The notes: generated by a model from the sequence alone, not told the origin. A DNA stretch of 64,000 bases from Rhizobium bangladeshense (GCF_017357245.1 NZ_CP071614.1:62001-126000), one strand, 5' to 3'; counted from the first letter of the stretch, positions 19,457 to 27,982 are shown. Made by a program: numbers and translations.

Positions 19457-20287
19457 CTAAATCACAACGGTCTGGTTGTCGCGGGCGGCGAAGGCGCCGG
19501 GGAAAGCGGCCTCGGCCTGCGCTTCCATCTCGGCCAGCTGTTCGTCCGTGCGGGAGGGGGCGTGGTGGAACAGGGCGAAGCGCTTGGCGCCCGCCATTTT
19601 GGCGAGCTCGGTGCCGTGCTGCCAGGTCGAATGGCCGAAGCCCTTGAAGCGCTGCATCTCGTCTTCATTGTAGGTGCAGTCATAGACGACGAGATCGGCG
19701 CCCTGCATCATCTCCAGGGAGACCGGATCGTGAGTGCCGGGGATATGCTCGATATCGTAGATGAGAGCGATCGAGCGGCCTTGCCATTCGATACGGTAGC
19801 CGATGGCCCCGCCCGGATGGTTCAGCGTGAAAGTCCTGATCTCGATGCCCTCATGCGGGGTCAGAACCTGACCGGCATGGAAATCGCGGAAGTTCATCGT
19901 CGCCTGACAGATGTCGGTTTTGACTGGAAACCAGGGCGGGCTGATGAACTGCTCGACCATTTCCCTGGTGCTCATCTTCCCGTCGAGATGGCCGGACCAG
20001 ATGTTGACGTTGATCGAGGGATAATAGATCGCCTTGAAGAAGGGCAGGCCGATGATGTGGTCGTAGTGGCAGTGGCTGAAGAACAGATCCACGTCACTGA
20101 CGCCGTCGGCGAGCAGCGACAGCCCCGCCTCGCGCAGGCCGGAACCGGCGTCGAAAAGCATCCGATGTTTTCCGCAGCGAATCTCGATGCAGGAAGTGTT
20201 GCCGCCGTAGCGGTCGAATTCAGGGCCGGATACGGGAATACTGCCGCGGACGCCCCAAAATTTAACTTGAAACAGTTCTGTCGTCAT
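19457..20287 (-). CDS. Metallo-beta-lactamase-fold hydrolase
   Basis: 276 aa. Begins VKFWGVRGSIPVSGPEFDRY GG, then DAGSGLREAG and the metal motif FFSHCHYDHIIGLPFF (H-x-H-x-D-H). Later ligands are in LNHPGGAIGYRI, LIYDIEH and DCTYNEDE. The text resembles phosphodiesterase- and PhnP-like members of the superfamily rather than beta-lactamases; some have cyclic-nucleotide phosphodiesterase activity, which would be notable near three cyclase-like genes, but this is not shown. It is a single gene in its own unit. Confidence 0.85.
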   Translation of the reverse strand: MTTELFQVKFWGVRGSIPVSGPEFDRYGGNTSCIEIRCGKHRMLFDAGSGLREAGLSLLADGVSDVDLFFSHCHYDHIIGLPFFKAIYYPSINVNIWSGHLDGKMSTREMVEQFISPPWFPVKTDICQATMNFRDFHAGQVLTPHEGIEIRTFTLNHPGGAIGYRIEWQGRSIALIYDIEHIPGTHDPVSLEMMQGADLVVYDCTYNEDEMQRFKGFGHSTWQHGTELAKMAGAKRFALFHHAPSRTDEQLAEMEAQAEAAFPGAFAARDNQTVVI

Positions 20288-20612
20288 CGTTTTTCAAACC
20301 GGCCTTCCCGCATCGCCATCGTAATCATAGTTTATCCCGATGCGAAGCAGCAGAATTCCACGAGTTTGCCTGCGCCCCCTTTCGTTCTCCTAACCGCTAG
20401 CGGAAGAAGAAGTATATTCTCCTAAGCAATCGGCTTTCGCTTCGGAAAGCAACCCAGTATGGTTGGTTTTCGGTAAACGGGCTGCTCGGGCGGGGCGTTT
20501 TCCGCAAGTCATGCCTATTAGATGGTTGCGCGCGACCAAAAAAACAATTGCCGCCCCAACGCCCCCGAAGCTCCGCTCCGACTTTGCCGCTGCCGGACCT
20601 CGAGCCGTCACC
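20288..20612. other. Intergenic region upstream of MBL gene and downstream of pcaB
   Basis: 325 bp between two minus-strand genes. It should hold the promoter of the metallo-hydrolase gene and the end of the pca transcript. I see no gene, no strong hairpin followed by a T-run, and no recognised operator. Confidence 0.4.
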
Positions 20613-21659
20613 TCAGGCGGTTCCAAGTCTTCTGATATTCCCCGTCAGCTCCTTTGCCAGCCGCAGGCTGGCGGCGGTCGCCATTGTCATTTCGGGCAGG
20701 AGCAGCCATTCGAGCGTCCAGGCCGCTCCAGAACGTTCCTGTTCGTGGATGAGGGATTGATGGATGCCGGAAAGCGCCGCGGCGTTGAAGCGGGCGAGCG
20801 AGACGAGCACTTCGGCGGCAACCGGATTCTGCTTGTGCGCCATGGCTGAGGAGGTGCCGCCGCCCGACATTTCAATCTCGCCGCCCATCTCGGCGAGCAG
20901 CGCGACATCCTGTCCCATCTTGCCGAGGCTGCCCGAAATTGAAGTGAACAGGCCGGCGATATCGGCGATCGGCAGACGCGCGCTCTGCCACTGCCTGATG
21001 TCGGTAAGGCCGAGCTCCTGGGCGAGTGAAGCACGGACGGCCGCAGCCTGTGGCCCAAGCTTGTCGAGCGTGCCGGCAGCACCTCCGAACTGGACTGGGA
21101 AGCTTTGCTCGGTCAGGCGGTCGCGATAGGTCGCGAGCGGCGCGCGCCAGGCATTGAGACGGTCGGAAACGGTAATCGGGATCGCCGCCTGCATGCGGGT
21201 ATGGCCCATCAGGCGGTTGCGGCCGAACTGCCGGTCGAGCCCGTCGAAGGTCGCAAAGATGGCGGAAAGCCGGCCGGCAAACAGGAAAACCACTGCTTTC
21301 AGGCGGATCATCAGGCTAGTGTCGACGACGTCCTGGCTGGTGGCGCCGAGATGAAGGCTTTTGCCCGCTTCCTCGCCGACAGCTTCGCGCAGCTGCTTGA
21401 CGAGCTCGGGGACGACGACCCCGTCTTTTGCGGTTGCCGCGCGAAGGCTGGTGAGATCCGGAGAAAAACCGGCGCAGGCTTCGGCAATCTTCGTTGCGGC
21501 ATCGCCGGGGATGAGGCCATGCACGGCCTCGGCCCTGGCGAGCGCCGCCTCGAAGGAGAGCATGGCGCGGATATCGGTTTCGGCGGAGAAGTAGGGTGCA
21601 ATTTCATCGTCACCGACGAGGCCGGAGAGGAAGGGGTGGTCGAAGGGCGATGCGGTCAT
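20613..21659 (-). CDS. pcaB: 3-carboxy-cis,cis-muconate cycloisomerase
   Basis: 348-aa enzyme of the fumarase/aspartase superfamily that converts 3-carboxy-cis,cis-muconate, the product of protocatechuate 3,4-dioxygenase, to 4-carboxymuconolactone. Markers: LHLGATSQDVVDTSLMIRLK near residue 101 and the superfamily signature GGGTSSAMAHKQNPVAAEVL near 270. It is the last gene of the pcaDCHGB operon, 158 bp after pcaG, with a repeat fragment in the gap. It is slightly short but both ends look complete. Confidence 0.93.
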   Translation of the reverse strand: MTASPFDHPFLSGLVGDDEIAPYFSAETDIRAMLSFEAALARAEAVHGLIPGDAATKIAEACAGFSPDLTSLRAATAKDGVVVPELVKQLREAVGEEAGKSLHLGATSQDVVDTSLMIRLKAVVFLFAGRLSAIFATFDGLDRQFGRNRLMGHTRMQAAIPITVSDRLNAWRAPLATYRDRLTEQSFPVQFGGAAGTLDKLGPQAAAVRASLAQELGLTDIRQWQSARLPIADIAGLFTSISGSLGKMGQDVALLAEMGGEIEMSGGGTSSAMAHKQNPVAAEVLVSLARFNAAALSGIHQSLIHEQERSGAAWTLEWLLLPEMTMATAASLRLAKELTGNIRRLGTA

Positions 21660-21739
21660 GGATGCCTCTATTCGAGCATTTCAGGCAAAAGTGCAGGGGT
21701 GGACGCCGACCCGGGGGTCGAGCCGCCGGTCTCGACCCG

Positions 21740-21780
21740 TTCTTCGGACCCCCTCGGGGAGAGGGCAGGGTGAGGGGGCT
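21740..21780. repeat. Partial copy of the CTTCTCCCC-type repeat
   Basis: Between pcaG and pcaB, CCCCTCGGGGAGAGGGCAGG (21750-21769) followed by GTGAGGGGGC resembles half of the element at 13253-13320, with one arm lost. It lies inside the pca transcript, where a hairpin could affect relative expression of pcaB. Confidence 0.4.
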
Positions 21781-21817
21781 ATTCGCGCGGAGCTCTCCGA
21801 ACGTAGCCCGCCTATCC

Positions 21818-22429
21818 TCAAATATCCAGAAATACCGTTTCCTTCGGCCCCTGCAGATGGATGTCGAAATGGCAGGTCGCGCCGTCGCGGATGGCGACCA
21901 GGGTTGCGACGCGCTCGCGATGTTCGATGCGCAGAAGCAGCGGATCGCCGGCGTTGGCTTCGGTCTCCTCCGGAAAATACATGCGCGTATGCAGGCCGAT
22001 ATTGATGCCGCGGGCGACGATCCAGAAGGTGATGTGCGGCGCCTGTCTGCGGCCGTCCTTGAAGGGGACGCGGCCGGGCTTGATGGTTTCGAAGCTGTAG
22101 ACGCCGTCCTCGGCGCGGGTCGGGCAGCGGCCCCAACCGGTGAAATTCGGGTCGGCGGCGCCGCGCATTTCCGATGGGCTGTTGTAGAGGCCGGCGCTGT
22201 CGGCCTGCCAGATCTCGACGACGGCGTCGCGCACCACGGCACCGGCGCCGTCGAAGATGCGGCCGGTGACGGTAATGCGTTCGCCGAGCGTCTTGTCGTT
22301 GAGCATCCGCGTGCCGAGATCGCTGTCATAGACGCCCGTTATGTCGCAGAAATTCGGCGTCAGACCGATATGGACGTAGGGGCCGGCCGTCTGCGATGGG
22401 GTTTCCTTGAGGTAGCCGAGCTGCTGCAT
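21818..22429 (-). CDS. pcaG: Protocatechuate 3,4-dioxygenase alpha subunit
   Basis: 203-aa structural subunit of the ring-cleaving intradiol dioxygenase. Family text: SQTAGPYVHIGLTP, GERITVTGRIFDGAGAVVRD, VEIWQADSAGLYN, FTGWGRCP and PHITFWIVARGINIGLHTRM. As usual for alpha chains it lacks the full set of Fe(III) ligands, which sit in PcaH. It begins two bases after the pcaH stop. Confidence 0.95.
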   Translation of the reverse strand: MQQLGYLKETPSQTAGPYVHIGLTPNFCDITGVYDSDLGTRMLNDKTLGERITVTGRIFDGAGAVVRDAVVEIWQADSAGLYNSPSEMRGAADPNFTGWGRCPTRAEDGVYSFETIKPGRVPFKDGRRQAPHITFWIVARGINIGLHTRMYFPEETEANAGDPLLLRIEHRERVATLVAIRDGATCHFDIHLQGPKETVFLDI

Positions 22430-22431
22430 GA

Positions 22432-23181
22432 TCAGTTGCCCTCCAGCCTGTTTTCAAACATCGTCGAGCGGCGCCCGCGCAGCACGATATCGAATTTATA
22501 AGCGCGTGAATCCATCGGAATCGTATTGCCCCAGTCGAGCGGCGCAATCAGCTGCTCGATCGCCGCCTTGTCGGGGATCGTGCCCACGATCGGACATTTC
22601 CAGATCATAGGATCGCCCTCGAAATACATCTGGGTGATCAGGCGCTGGGCAAAGCCGTGGCCGAAGATCGAGAAGTGGATATGGGCGGGGCGCCAGTCGT
22701 TGACGCCGTTCGGCCAGGGATAGGCGCCGGGCCGCACGGTGCGGAAATGGTAGCGGCCTTCCGCGTCGGTGATGGCGCGGCCGCAGCCGCCGAAATTCGG
22801 ATCGATCGCGGCGAGATAGGTTTCCTTTTTGTGGCGATAGCGCCCGCCGGCATTGGCCTGCCAGAACTCGACCAGGGCGCCCGCCACCGGCTTGGCGCGC
22901 TCGTCGAGCACGCGGCCATGGACGATGATGCGCTCGCCGATCGCGCTTTCGCCGGGGCGCGCATAGTTCAGGATCAGGTCGTTGTCGAGTTCGCCGATCA
23001 TCGAATGACCGAAGACCGGGCCTGTCGTTTCCGAGATCGTGCCGTCGAGCGACAGCAGGGCACGCTGCGGCGAGCGCAGAACGGAGGTTTTGTAGCCCGG
23101 GGTCAGCGCCGGCGCGTGCCAGGCGCGGTCGCGGGCGAAGAAGGCGCCGGTCTCCGGCTTGCTGTTTGCTCGTTCGGACAT
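22432..23181 (-). CDS. pcaH: Protocatechuate 3,4-dioxygenase beta subunit
   Basis: 249-aa catalytic subunit that opens protocatechuate between its two hydroxyls, giving 3-carboxy-cis,cis-muconate. The Fe(III) ligand regions are intact: tyrosines in GGRYRHKK and [16 protein letters not shown], histidines in [12 protein letters not shown]. The N-terminal RPKHAP-like segment appears as [15 protein letters not shown]. It is third in the operon, 9 bp after pcaC. Confidence 0.95.
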   Translation of the reverse strand: MSERANSKPETGAFFARDRAWHAPALTPGYKTSVLRSPQRALLSLDGTISETTGPVFGHSMIGELDNDLILNYARPGESAIGERIIVHGRVLDERAKPVAGALVEFWQANAGGRYRHKKETYLAAIDPNFGGCGRAITDAEGRYHFRTVRPGAYPWPNGVNDWRPAHIHFSIFGHGFAQRLITQMYFEGDPMIWKCPIVGTIPDKAAIEQLIAPLDWGNTIPMDSRAYKFDIVLRGRRSTMFENRLEGN

Positions 23182-23190
23182 GTTTCCCCC

Positions 23191-23589
23191 TCAGGCCGCC
23201 TTTTCGGCGTCCATTTGCGCAAAGGCCTGTTTTGCGATCCTGATGGCGTGATTGGCAGCAGGAACGCCGGCATAGATCGCCACATGTAAGAGCGCCTCGC
23301 AAATATCCTCGCGGCTCGCACCCGTATTGGCGGTGGCGCGCACATGCATGGCGACCTCCTCATCCTGGCCGAGCGCTGCGAGAAGGGCGATGGTGACGAT
23401 CGAGCGCTCGCGCTTGGTCAGCGCCGGGCGCGACCAGACATGGCCCCAGGCGGCTTCGGTGATCAGTTCCTGGAAGGGGCGGTCGAAGGCGGTCTCGCTG
23501 GCTGCGGCACGGTCGACATGGGCATCGCCGAGCACGGCGCGGCGGGTCGCCATGCCCTGCCGGTAACGTTCGGAAGGGGTCTCGTTCAT
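23191..23589 (-). CDS. pcaC: 4-carboxymuconolactone decarboxylase
   Basis: 132 aa of the CMD/AhpD-like fold, converting 4-carboxymuconolactone to 3-oxoadipate enol-lactone. MNETPSERYRQGMATRRAVL is the usual start. EAAWGHVWSRPALTKRERSI, then HVRATANTGASREDICEALL carry the conserved core. The start overlaps the pcaD stop by four bases (ATGA), so translation is coupled. Confidence 0.95.
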   Translation of the reverse strand: MNETPSERYRQGMATRRAVLGDAHVDRAAASETAFDRPFQELITEAAWGHVWSRPALTKRERSIVTIALLAALGQDEEVAMHVRATANTGASREDICEALLHVAIYAGVPAANHAIRIAKQAFAQMDAEKAA

Positions 23590-24395
23590 GGGCTGCTTTC
23601 TCCAGGCGAAATCGATGTGAGGAATGCGCGGATGATCGCCGTCAGTGCCTCCGGCTGCTCGACACTGGGAATATGGGCGCAATCGCGGATGATCTCGTAA
23701 CGGGCGCCCGGGATCAACCGCGCCGTGGAAAGCACGAGATCGGGCGGCGTCGAGCCGTCCTGGTCGCCGACGATGCAGATTGTCGGCACAGCGATCGACT
23801 TGGCCGCTTCGGTGAAATCTGCGTCGCGGATCGCTTCGCAGGCGGCGACATAACCCTCGACCGGCTGCCGCGTCAGCATGTTGCAATAGCCTGAATAGGC
23901 GGTGTTCTCGGGCCGGCGAAAGGCAGGCGTGAACCAGCGCTCCATGACGGCGTCGACGATGCTGCCGATGCCCTTTCCTTCAACGGCGGCGATGCGGGCG
24001 TTCCAGCTCTCAGCAGTGCCGATCTTATGGGCGGTATCGCAAAGGAGTAGCGCGCCGACGAGATCCGGCCGGCGCTGATAAAGCGACTGGGCAATGAGAC
24101 CGCCGACAGAGAGGCCGCAGATGACGGCAGCTTTTACCGCCAGAAGATCAAGCAGGCCGGCAAGATCGGTCGCATGGTCCTCGATGGACGAGGGAAGCTG
24201 GCCGACGTCGGAAAGGCCGTGGCCGCGCTTGTCGTAGAGCACGATGGCATAGTCGCCGGCAAGCCGCACCACCACGTCGCGCCAGATGCGGAAATCCGTT
24301 CCGAGCGAATTGATGAAGACGATCACCGGCCGGTCGGCGGGAGCGCCGATGAGCTGATAATGGATGGTCACGTCGTTTATGCGGGCGAACTGCAC
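23586..24395 (-). CDS. pcaD: 3-oxoadipate enol-lactonase
   Basis: 269-aa alpha/beta hydrolase that opens the enol-lactone to 3-oxoadipate, first gene of pcaDCHGB. Start chosen at GTG 24395 (MQFARINDVTIHYQ) because AGGGAGAAG lies just upstream; the frame runs on upstream into repeat DNA, which is not coding. Triad: nucleophile CGLSVGGLIAQSL, acid VGDQDGSTPPD and histidine in RDCAHIPSVEQP. Expression is expected to be activated by PcaQ, although the distance to the putative PcaQ site is long because two palindromic repeats intervene. Confidence 0.95.
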   Translation of the reverse strand: MQFARINDVTIHYQLIGAPADRPVIVFINSLGTDFRIWRDVVVRLAGDYAIVLYDKRGHGLSDVGQLPSSIEDHATDLAGLLDLLAVKAAVICGLSVGGLIAQSLYQRRPDLVGALLLCDTAHKIGTAESWNARIAAVEGKGIGSIVDAVMERWFTPAFRRPENTAYSGYCNMLTRQPVEGYVAACEAIRDADFTEAAKSIAVPTICIVGDQDGSTPPDLVLSTARLIPGARYEIIRDCAHIPSVEQPEALTAIIRAFLTSISPGESSP

Positions 24396-24433
24396 GTCGC
24401 TTCTCCCTGTTCGAGTCACGCACACCACCCCTC

Positions 24434-24520
24434 CGTCATGCTTGGGCTTGACCGGAGCATCCATACGGCGCCCACCAACAGCCGCGGCATGGATCCTCAG
24501 GTCAAGCCCGAGGATGACGG
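24434..24520. repeat. RIME-like palindromic repeat, copy 2
   Basis: 87 bp. Terminal arms CGTCATGCTTGGGCTTGACC and GGTCAAGCCCGAGGATGACG pair at 18 of 20 positions. Lies just upstream of the pcaD start and so within its probable leader. Confidence 0.75.
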
Positions 24521-24668
24521 AATGTGAAGCTGGCCTTCCCGCCGAATTCTTCTCGTCTAACAGTGACACGCCGCATCACGTGTTCACAAAACCGAACTTT
24601 CTTTTCTGCCCGCGTCATATGGATTCGGCCATAGGCTAGCCGAATGGCTCTTGTGCCTTCCCACCCTC

Positions 24669-24753
24669 CGTCATGCTCGGGCTTGACCCGAGCATCCACA
24701 CGACATCCACCAGCAGCCGCGCTGTGGCTTCTCGGCTCAAGTCCGAGGATGAC
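24669..24753. repeat. RIME-like palindromic repeat, copy 3
   Basis: 85 bp beginning CGTCATGCTCGGGCTTGACC and ending CTCAAGTCCGAGGATGAC. Same family and orientation as the copy 150 bp to the left; its right arm has more mismatches. Confidence 0.7.
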
Positions 24754-24835
24754 TCTCGTTGAACTTCCTACACCTCTTGACGACAAAACTGAACGGTTGA
24801 TCCGGTTAAGTAAAATGATATTTTAAGGCATTTCG

Positions 24836-24851
24836 ATAACCTCGGAGTTAT
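24836..24851. promoter_or_regulatory. Candidate PcaQ binding site
   Basis: ATAACC-TCGG-AGTTAT lies 9 bp before pcaQ. The first half matches the published S. meliloti PcaQ motif (ATAACC-N4-GGTTAA) exactly and the second half differs at two positions. Its location in the pcaQ-pcaD divergent region supports a role in activation of pcaD and self-control. Confidence 0.55.
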
Positions 24852-24859
24852 GGAAGCCG

Positions 24860-25777
24860 ATGATCGACAGCCGCGTCAAGTTTCGCCATCTGCAGACCTT
24901 TGTAGAGGTGGCTCGACAAAAGAGCGTCATGAAGGCGGCCGAGTTGCTGCATGTCAGCCAGCCGGCGGTGACGAAGACGATCCGTGAACTGGAACAGGTG
25001 TTGGGCGTCGACGTCTTCGAGCGCGACGGCCGTGGCATCAAGATTACCCGCTACGGCGAGGTTTTCCTGCGGCATGCCGGGGCGGCGCTGACGGCGCTGC
25101 GCCAGGGTCTCGATTCCGTCTCGCAGGAGCAGTTCGCCGACGCGCCGCCGATCCGGGTCGGCGCCCTGCCGACGGTCTCGTCGCGCATCATGCCGCGGGC
25201 GATGGAACTCTTCCTTAAGGAAAGGATGCGGAGCCGGGTGAAGATCGTCACCGGCGAAAACGCCGTGCTGCTGGAGGAGCTTCGCGTCGGCGACCTCGAT
25301 CTCGTCGTCGGGCGCCTCGCCGGCGCCGAAAAGATGGCGGGTTTCTCCTTCGAGCATCTTTATTCCGAACAGGTGGTGTTTGCCGTGCGGATCGGCCATC
25401 CGCTGCTGAGGCGTCGGCAATCGCCGTTTTCGGGCTTCGGCGACTACACGGTATTGATGCCGACTCGCGGCTCGATCATCCGGCCGGTCGTCGAAAATTT
25501 CCTCATCGCCAACGGCATCTCCAGTCTGCCGAACCAGATCGAGACGGTCTCGGATTCCTTCGGCCGCGCCTTTCTGCGGGCAAGCGATGCGATCTGGATC
25601 ATTTCCAACGGCGTGGTGGCAGGCGATGTCGCCGATGGGCGGCTGGCGCTTCTGCCGATCGATACCGGCGAAACCAAAGGACCGGTCGGGCTGACGATGC
25701 GCGCCGATTGCGTGCCGTCGGCGCCGCAATCGATCCTGATGCAGACAATTCGGGAAGCGGCGGGGGAGCTTTCCTGA
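24860..25777 (+). CDS. pcaQ: LysR-type activator of protocatechuate catabolism
   Basis: 305-aa LysR regulator. Helix-turn-helix in FVEVARQKSVMKAAELLHVS and QPAVTKTIRELEQVLGVDVF; effector domain from about residue 95. PcaQ of agrobacteria and S. meliloti activates pcaDCHGB in response to carboxymuconolactone-type intermediates, and the divergent position next to pcaD is diagnostic. The ATG at 24860 gives the usual MIDSRVKFRHLQTF start. Confidence 0.93.
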   Translation: MIDSRVKFRHLQTFVEVARQKSVMKAAELLHVSQPAVTKTIRELEQVLGVDVFERDGRGIKITRYGEVFLRHAGAALTALRQGLDSVSQEQFADAPPIRVGALPTVSSRIMPRAMELFLKERMRSRVKIVTGENAVLLEELRVGDLDLVVGRLAGAEKMAGFSFEHLYSEQVVFAVRIGHPLLRRRQSPFSGFGDYTVLMPTRGSIIRPVVENFLIANGISSLPNQIETVSDSFGRAFLRASDAIWIISNGVVAGDVADGRLALLPIDTGETKGPVGLTMRADCVPSAPQSILMQTIREAAGELS

Positions 25778-25813
25778 AATCACTCTTCCAATCTGCTTGC
25801 CCGATGCCCAGAT

Positions 25814-25833
25814 TTGGACTAAATCTAGTTCAA
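25814..25833. promoter_or_regulatory. Inverted repeat, probable operator of the MbcA-RES pair
   Basis: TTGGACTA-AATC-TAGTTCAA, arms pairing at 7 of 8 positions, 14 bp before the antitoxin ATG and partly overlapping the likely promoter. Antitoxins of this family commonly repress their own operon. Confidence 0.5.
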
Positions 25834-25847
25834 GACGGGAGATACCT

Positions 25848-26360
25848 ATGCAACAGGCAAGACGCAGGGAACAGGAGCCGGAGCGGCTGGATGCGGAGCG
25901 GTTTGCACCGGCAAACCGAAGACGGCTGAGCCCGCCGGCCTTGCGAACCTTTTTGGCGATCGCCGATCTCTGGGGGCTCACCGAAGAACAGCGTCTGCTC
26001 GTGCTCGGCTATCCCTCCCGCTCGACCTATCACAGCTGGGCCAAGCAGGCGCGCGAGCACGGCGCTTTCACCCTCGACGTCGATACGCTGACCCGGATCT
26101 CCGCCGTGCTCGGCATCCACCAGGCGCTCGGCGTTCTGTTTGCCGACGAACGCGCCGGCGTCGCCTGGCTGCGCGCGCCGCATCAGGCGCCGGTTTTCGG
26201 GGGCCATCCGCCGCTTGATATCGTGACAAGCGGAACCCAGGACGGGCTGATGACCGTGCGCCGCTTCCTCGACGGCGCGCGCGGCGGGCTCTACATGCCG
26301 CCGAACAGGCTCGACGAGGCATTCACGCCTTACGAAGACACGGACATCGTCTTCCGGTGA
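25848..26360 (+). CDS. MbcA/ParS/Xre-type antitoxin
   Basis: 170 aa from ATG 25848 (MQQARRREQEPERL), with GGGAGA about 6 bp upstream. The N-terminal Xre-like half contains RTFLAIADLWGLTEEQRLLV and the short DUF2384-like core LGYPSRSTYHSWAKQ. The C-terminal half (DIVTSGTQDGLMTVRRFLDG ARGG) is the MbcA/ParS toxin-binding domain that blocks the NAD+ site of the RES partner. The stop overlaps the toxin GTG by four bases. Confidence 0.9.
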   Translation: MQQARRREQEPERLDAERFAPANRRRLSPPALRTFLAIADLWGLTEEQRLLVLGYPSRSTYHSWAKQAREHGAFTLDVDTLTRISAVLGIHQALGVLFADERAGVAWLRAPHQAPVFGGHPPLDIVTSGTQDGLMTVRRFLDGARGGLYMPPNRLDEAFTPYEDTDIVFR

Positions 26361-27052
26361 GCGAGCGTTTTGCCGAGGCGCCGCATCCGTCCTACCGGCT
26401 GATCCCGTCGCAATTTCCGCCGATCGGTCTCTTCGATACGGTGGCGAGGGCGGCCGATCTCGAAGCCGTGATGGAGCTTGTGGGATGGACCAATGACCGG
26501 CTCGTGGCAGATCGCATCCGGCGGCTTCCCGCAAACGAATGGGTCTACGGCAGTCCGAACGCCAGTATCGTGATGGCGGCATTCCTGCATGTCGCACCCG
26601 GCGGGATGCGCTTCAACGGCCCCGATCTTGGCGCCTGGTATGCCGCCGGCAATCTGAAGACGGCTGCCGCCGAGGTCGGCCATCATCTGAGGCGCGAGGC
26701 CGTGGCGCGTGGGGTGGCGACGATGGCGCGCAGCTATCGAAGCTATGCCGCCACCCTGATCGGCAATTATCTCGACATTCGCGGCGAGCAGGCGCTGCGG
26801 CCCGACGTCTATGACGGCGCGAGCTATGCTGCATCGCAGGTGCTCGGCGAACAGGTGCGCGCCAGCGGCGGCGCCGGCATCCTCTACGACAGTGTGCGGC
26901 TGAGGGGTGGGGTGAACGTCGCGGCGCACCGGCCCAGGAATATCCGCGACGTGGTGCAGGCCGATCATTTCGAAATCACCGTTTTCGCCGCCGACCGGCG
27001 CATCGATGTCAGAAAGCTTTCCACCCGGCGGCGACTGACGGCCGCAAGGTAG
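26357..27052 (+). CDS. RES-domain toxin (NAD+ phosphorylase family)
   Basis: 231 aa starting at GTG 26357. RES-domain features: YRLIPSQFPPIGLFDTV with the conserved arginine, a central region ending YDGASYAASQVLGEQVRA, and GILYDSVRLRGGVNVA with the conserved serine. Characterised members (MbcT, ParT) deplete NAD+ or ADP-ribosylate targets. The protein is full length and follows its antitoxin with a GTGA overlap, so the module is probably functional. Confidence 0.9.
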   Translation: MSERFAEAPHPSYRLIPSQFPPIGLFDTVARAADLEAVMELVGWTNDRLVADRIRRLPANEWVYGSPNASIVMAAFLHVAPGGMRFNGPDLGAWYAAGNLKTAAAEVGHHLRREAVARGVATMARSYRSYAATLIGNYLDIRGEQALRPDVYDGASYAASQVLGEQVRASGGAGILYDSVRLRGGVNVAAHRPRNIRDVVQADHFEITVFAADRRIDVRKLSTRRRLTAAR

Positions 27053-27056
27053 ATGT

Positions 27057-27698
27057 TTAAACCGGCAGGCGCTCGGCCCATGCCTTTGCCGTCTTTGCCA
27101 TAGTCGCAAGGTGGTCGGCGGCGGAGAAGCCGGAAATTTTCTTGCGCGGCTTGAGGTCGTGATCGCCGTCCTCGAGCCAGAGGACCTCGATCCGCTCGGA
27201 AAGGGCGTAGCCCGGCACTTCGTCCTTCGTGCCGAACTCGTCGCGCGTTCCCTGGCAGATCAGCGTGGGCGTCTTGAGCCCTGCGAGATGGCCGGTGCGC
27301 AGCTTGGCTGGCTGGCCGGGGGGATGGAAGGGATAGCCCAGGCAGAGCAGACCGGCGATCTTCCCCGTGTCATAGAGACGGTCTGCGACCATGCTCGCAA
27401 CTCGTCCGCCCATCGACTTGCCGCCGATGATGAGAGGACCGCCGGCGCCAAGTGCGGCAATCGCCGCCTCATATTCGGGGTTGAGCGTTTCGGCGCGCGG
27501 CGGCGGCTTGCGGCCTTCCTCAGTGCGGCGAGCGGCCATATAGGAGAATTCGAACCTGACGACGCGAAAGCCGACGCCGGCAAGCGCGTCCGCTGCCGCT
27601 GTCATCGACGCCGAATCCATCGGCGCGCCGGCGCCATGGGCGAGCAGGATGGTGAAGCGCGCATCCTGCGGCCCCTGCAGCAGAAATCTCTCAAGCAT
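27057..27698 (-). CDS. Alpha/beta hydrolase, KANL3/Tex30-type
   Basis: 213 aa from ATG 27698, with GGAGG eight bases upstream. ILLAHGAGAPMDSASM is the N-terminal signature of this small hydrolase family; LIIGGKSMGGRVAS carries the nucleophile serine, ICQGTRDEFGTKDE the acid region and LEDGDHDLKPRK the histidine. The substrate is unknown. The 3' end abuts the RES gene, convergent with a 4-bp gap. Confidence 0.87.
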   Translation of the reverse strand: MLERFLLQGPQDARFTILLAHGAGAPMDSASMTAAADALAGVGFRVVRFEFSYMAARRTEEGRKPPPRAETLNPEYEAAIAALGAGGPLIIGGKSMGGRVASMVADRLYDTGKIAGLLCLGYPFHPPGQPAKLRTGHLAGLKTPTLICQGTRDEFGTKDEVPGYALSERIEVLWLEDGDHDLKPRKKISGFSAADHLATMAKTAKAWAERLPV

Positions 27699-27767
27699 CG
27701 GTAATCCTCCATCCGCCGCGGGAACCATGTCGATGGCTCTGACTTCTTCCCGGGAAGGAGACAGACA

Positions 27768-27950
27768 ATGTCGACGAATGATGAAAACGTAAAGCCCGAG
27801 CAGCGCCGCCCCAAGGATGTCAATGCCGTTCCCGGCAAGCCGGAACCCGGCGACGCGGAATCGATGGCGCCGACGACCGTGCAGCCGGCTGGGGATGGAG
27901 ACAAAAGCGAGCGGCCGGTGGTCAATCCGGTGACCGGCGCCGCTCTCTAG
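27768..27950 (+). CDS. Small hydrophilic protein, unknown
   Basis: 60 aa, Pro/Glu/Asp-rich and probably disordered (VKPEQRRPKDVNAVPGKPEP, ending VVNPVTGAAL). A strong ribosome site, AAGGAG, lies about 8 bp before ATG 27768, and base use fits coding DNA. No domain recognised. It is divergent from the hydrolase at 27698. Confidence 0.65.
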   Translation: MSTNDENVKPEQRRPKDVNAVPGKPEPGDAESMAPTTVQPAGDGDKSERPVVNPVTGAAL

Positions 27951-27982
27951 CGGCCGCTCGCTAAAGATGATGCAAAAACCCC

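Noticed and set aside
24396..24569. N-terminal extension of pcaD upstream of GTG 24395
   Set aside because: The extension is translated from a palindromic repeat (copy 2), and the GTG has a good ribosome site.
24794..24809. CGGTTGATCCGGTTAA as a second PcaQ site
   Set aside because: Only one half (GGTTAA) fits the ATAACC-N4-GGTTAA motif; the other half does not match in either orientation.
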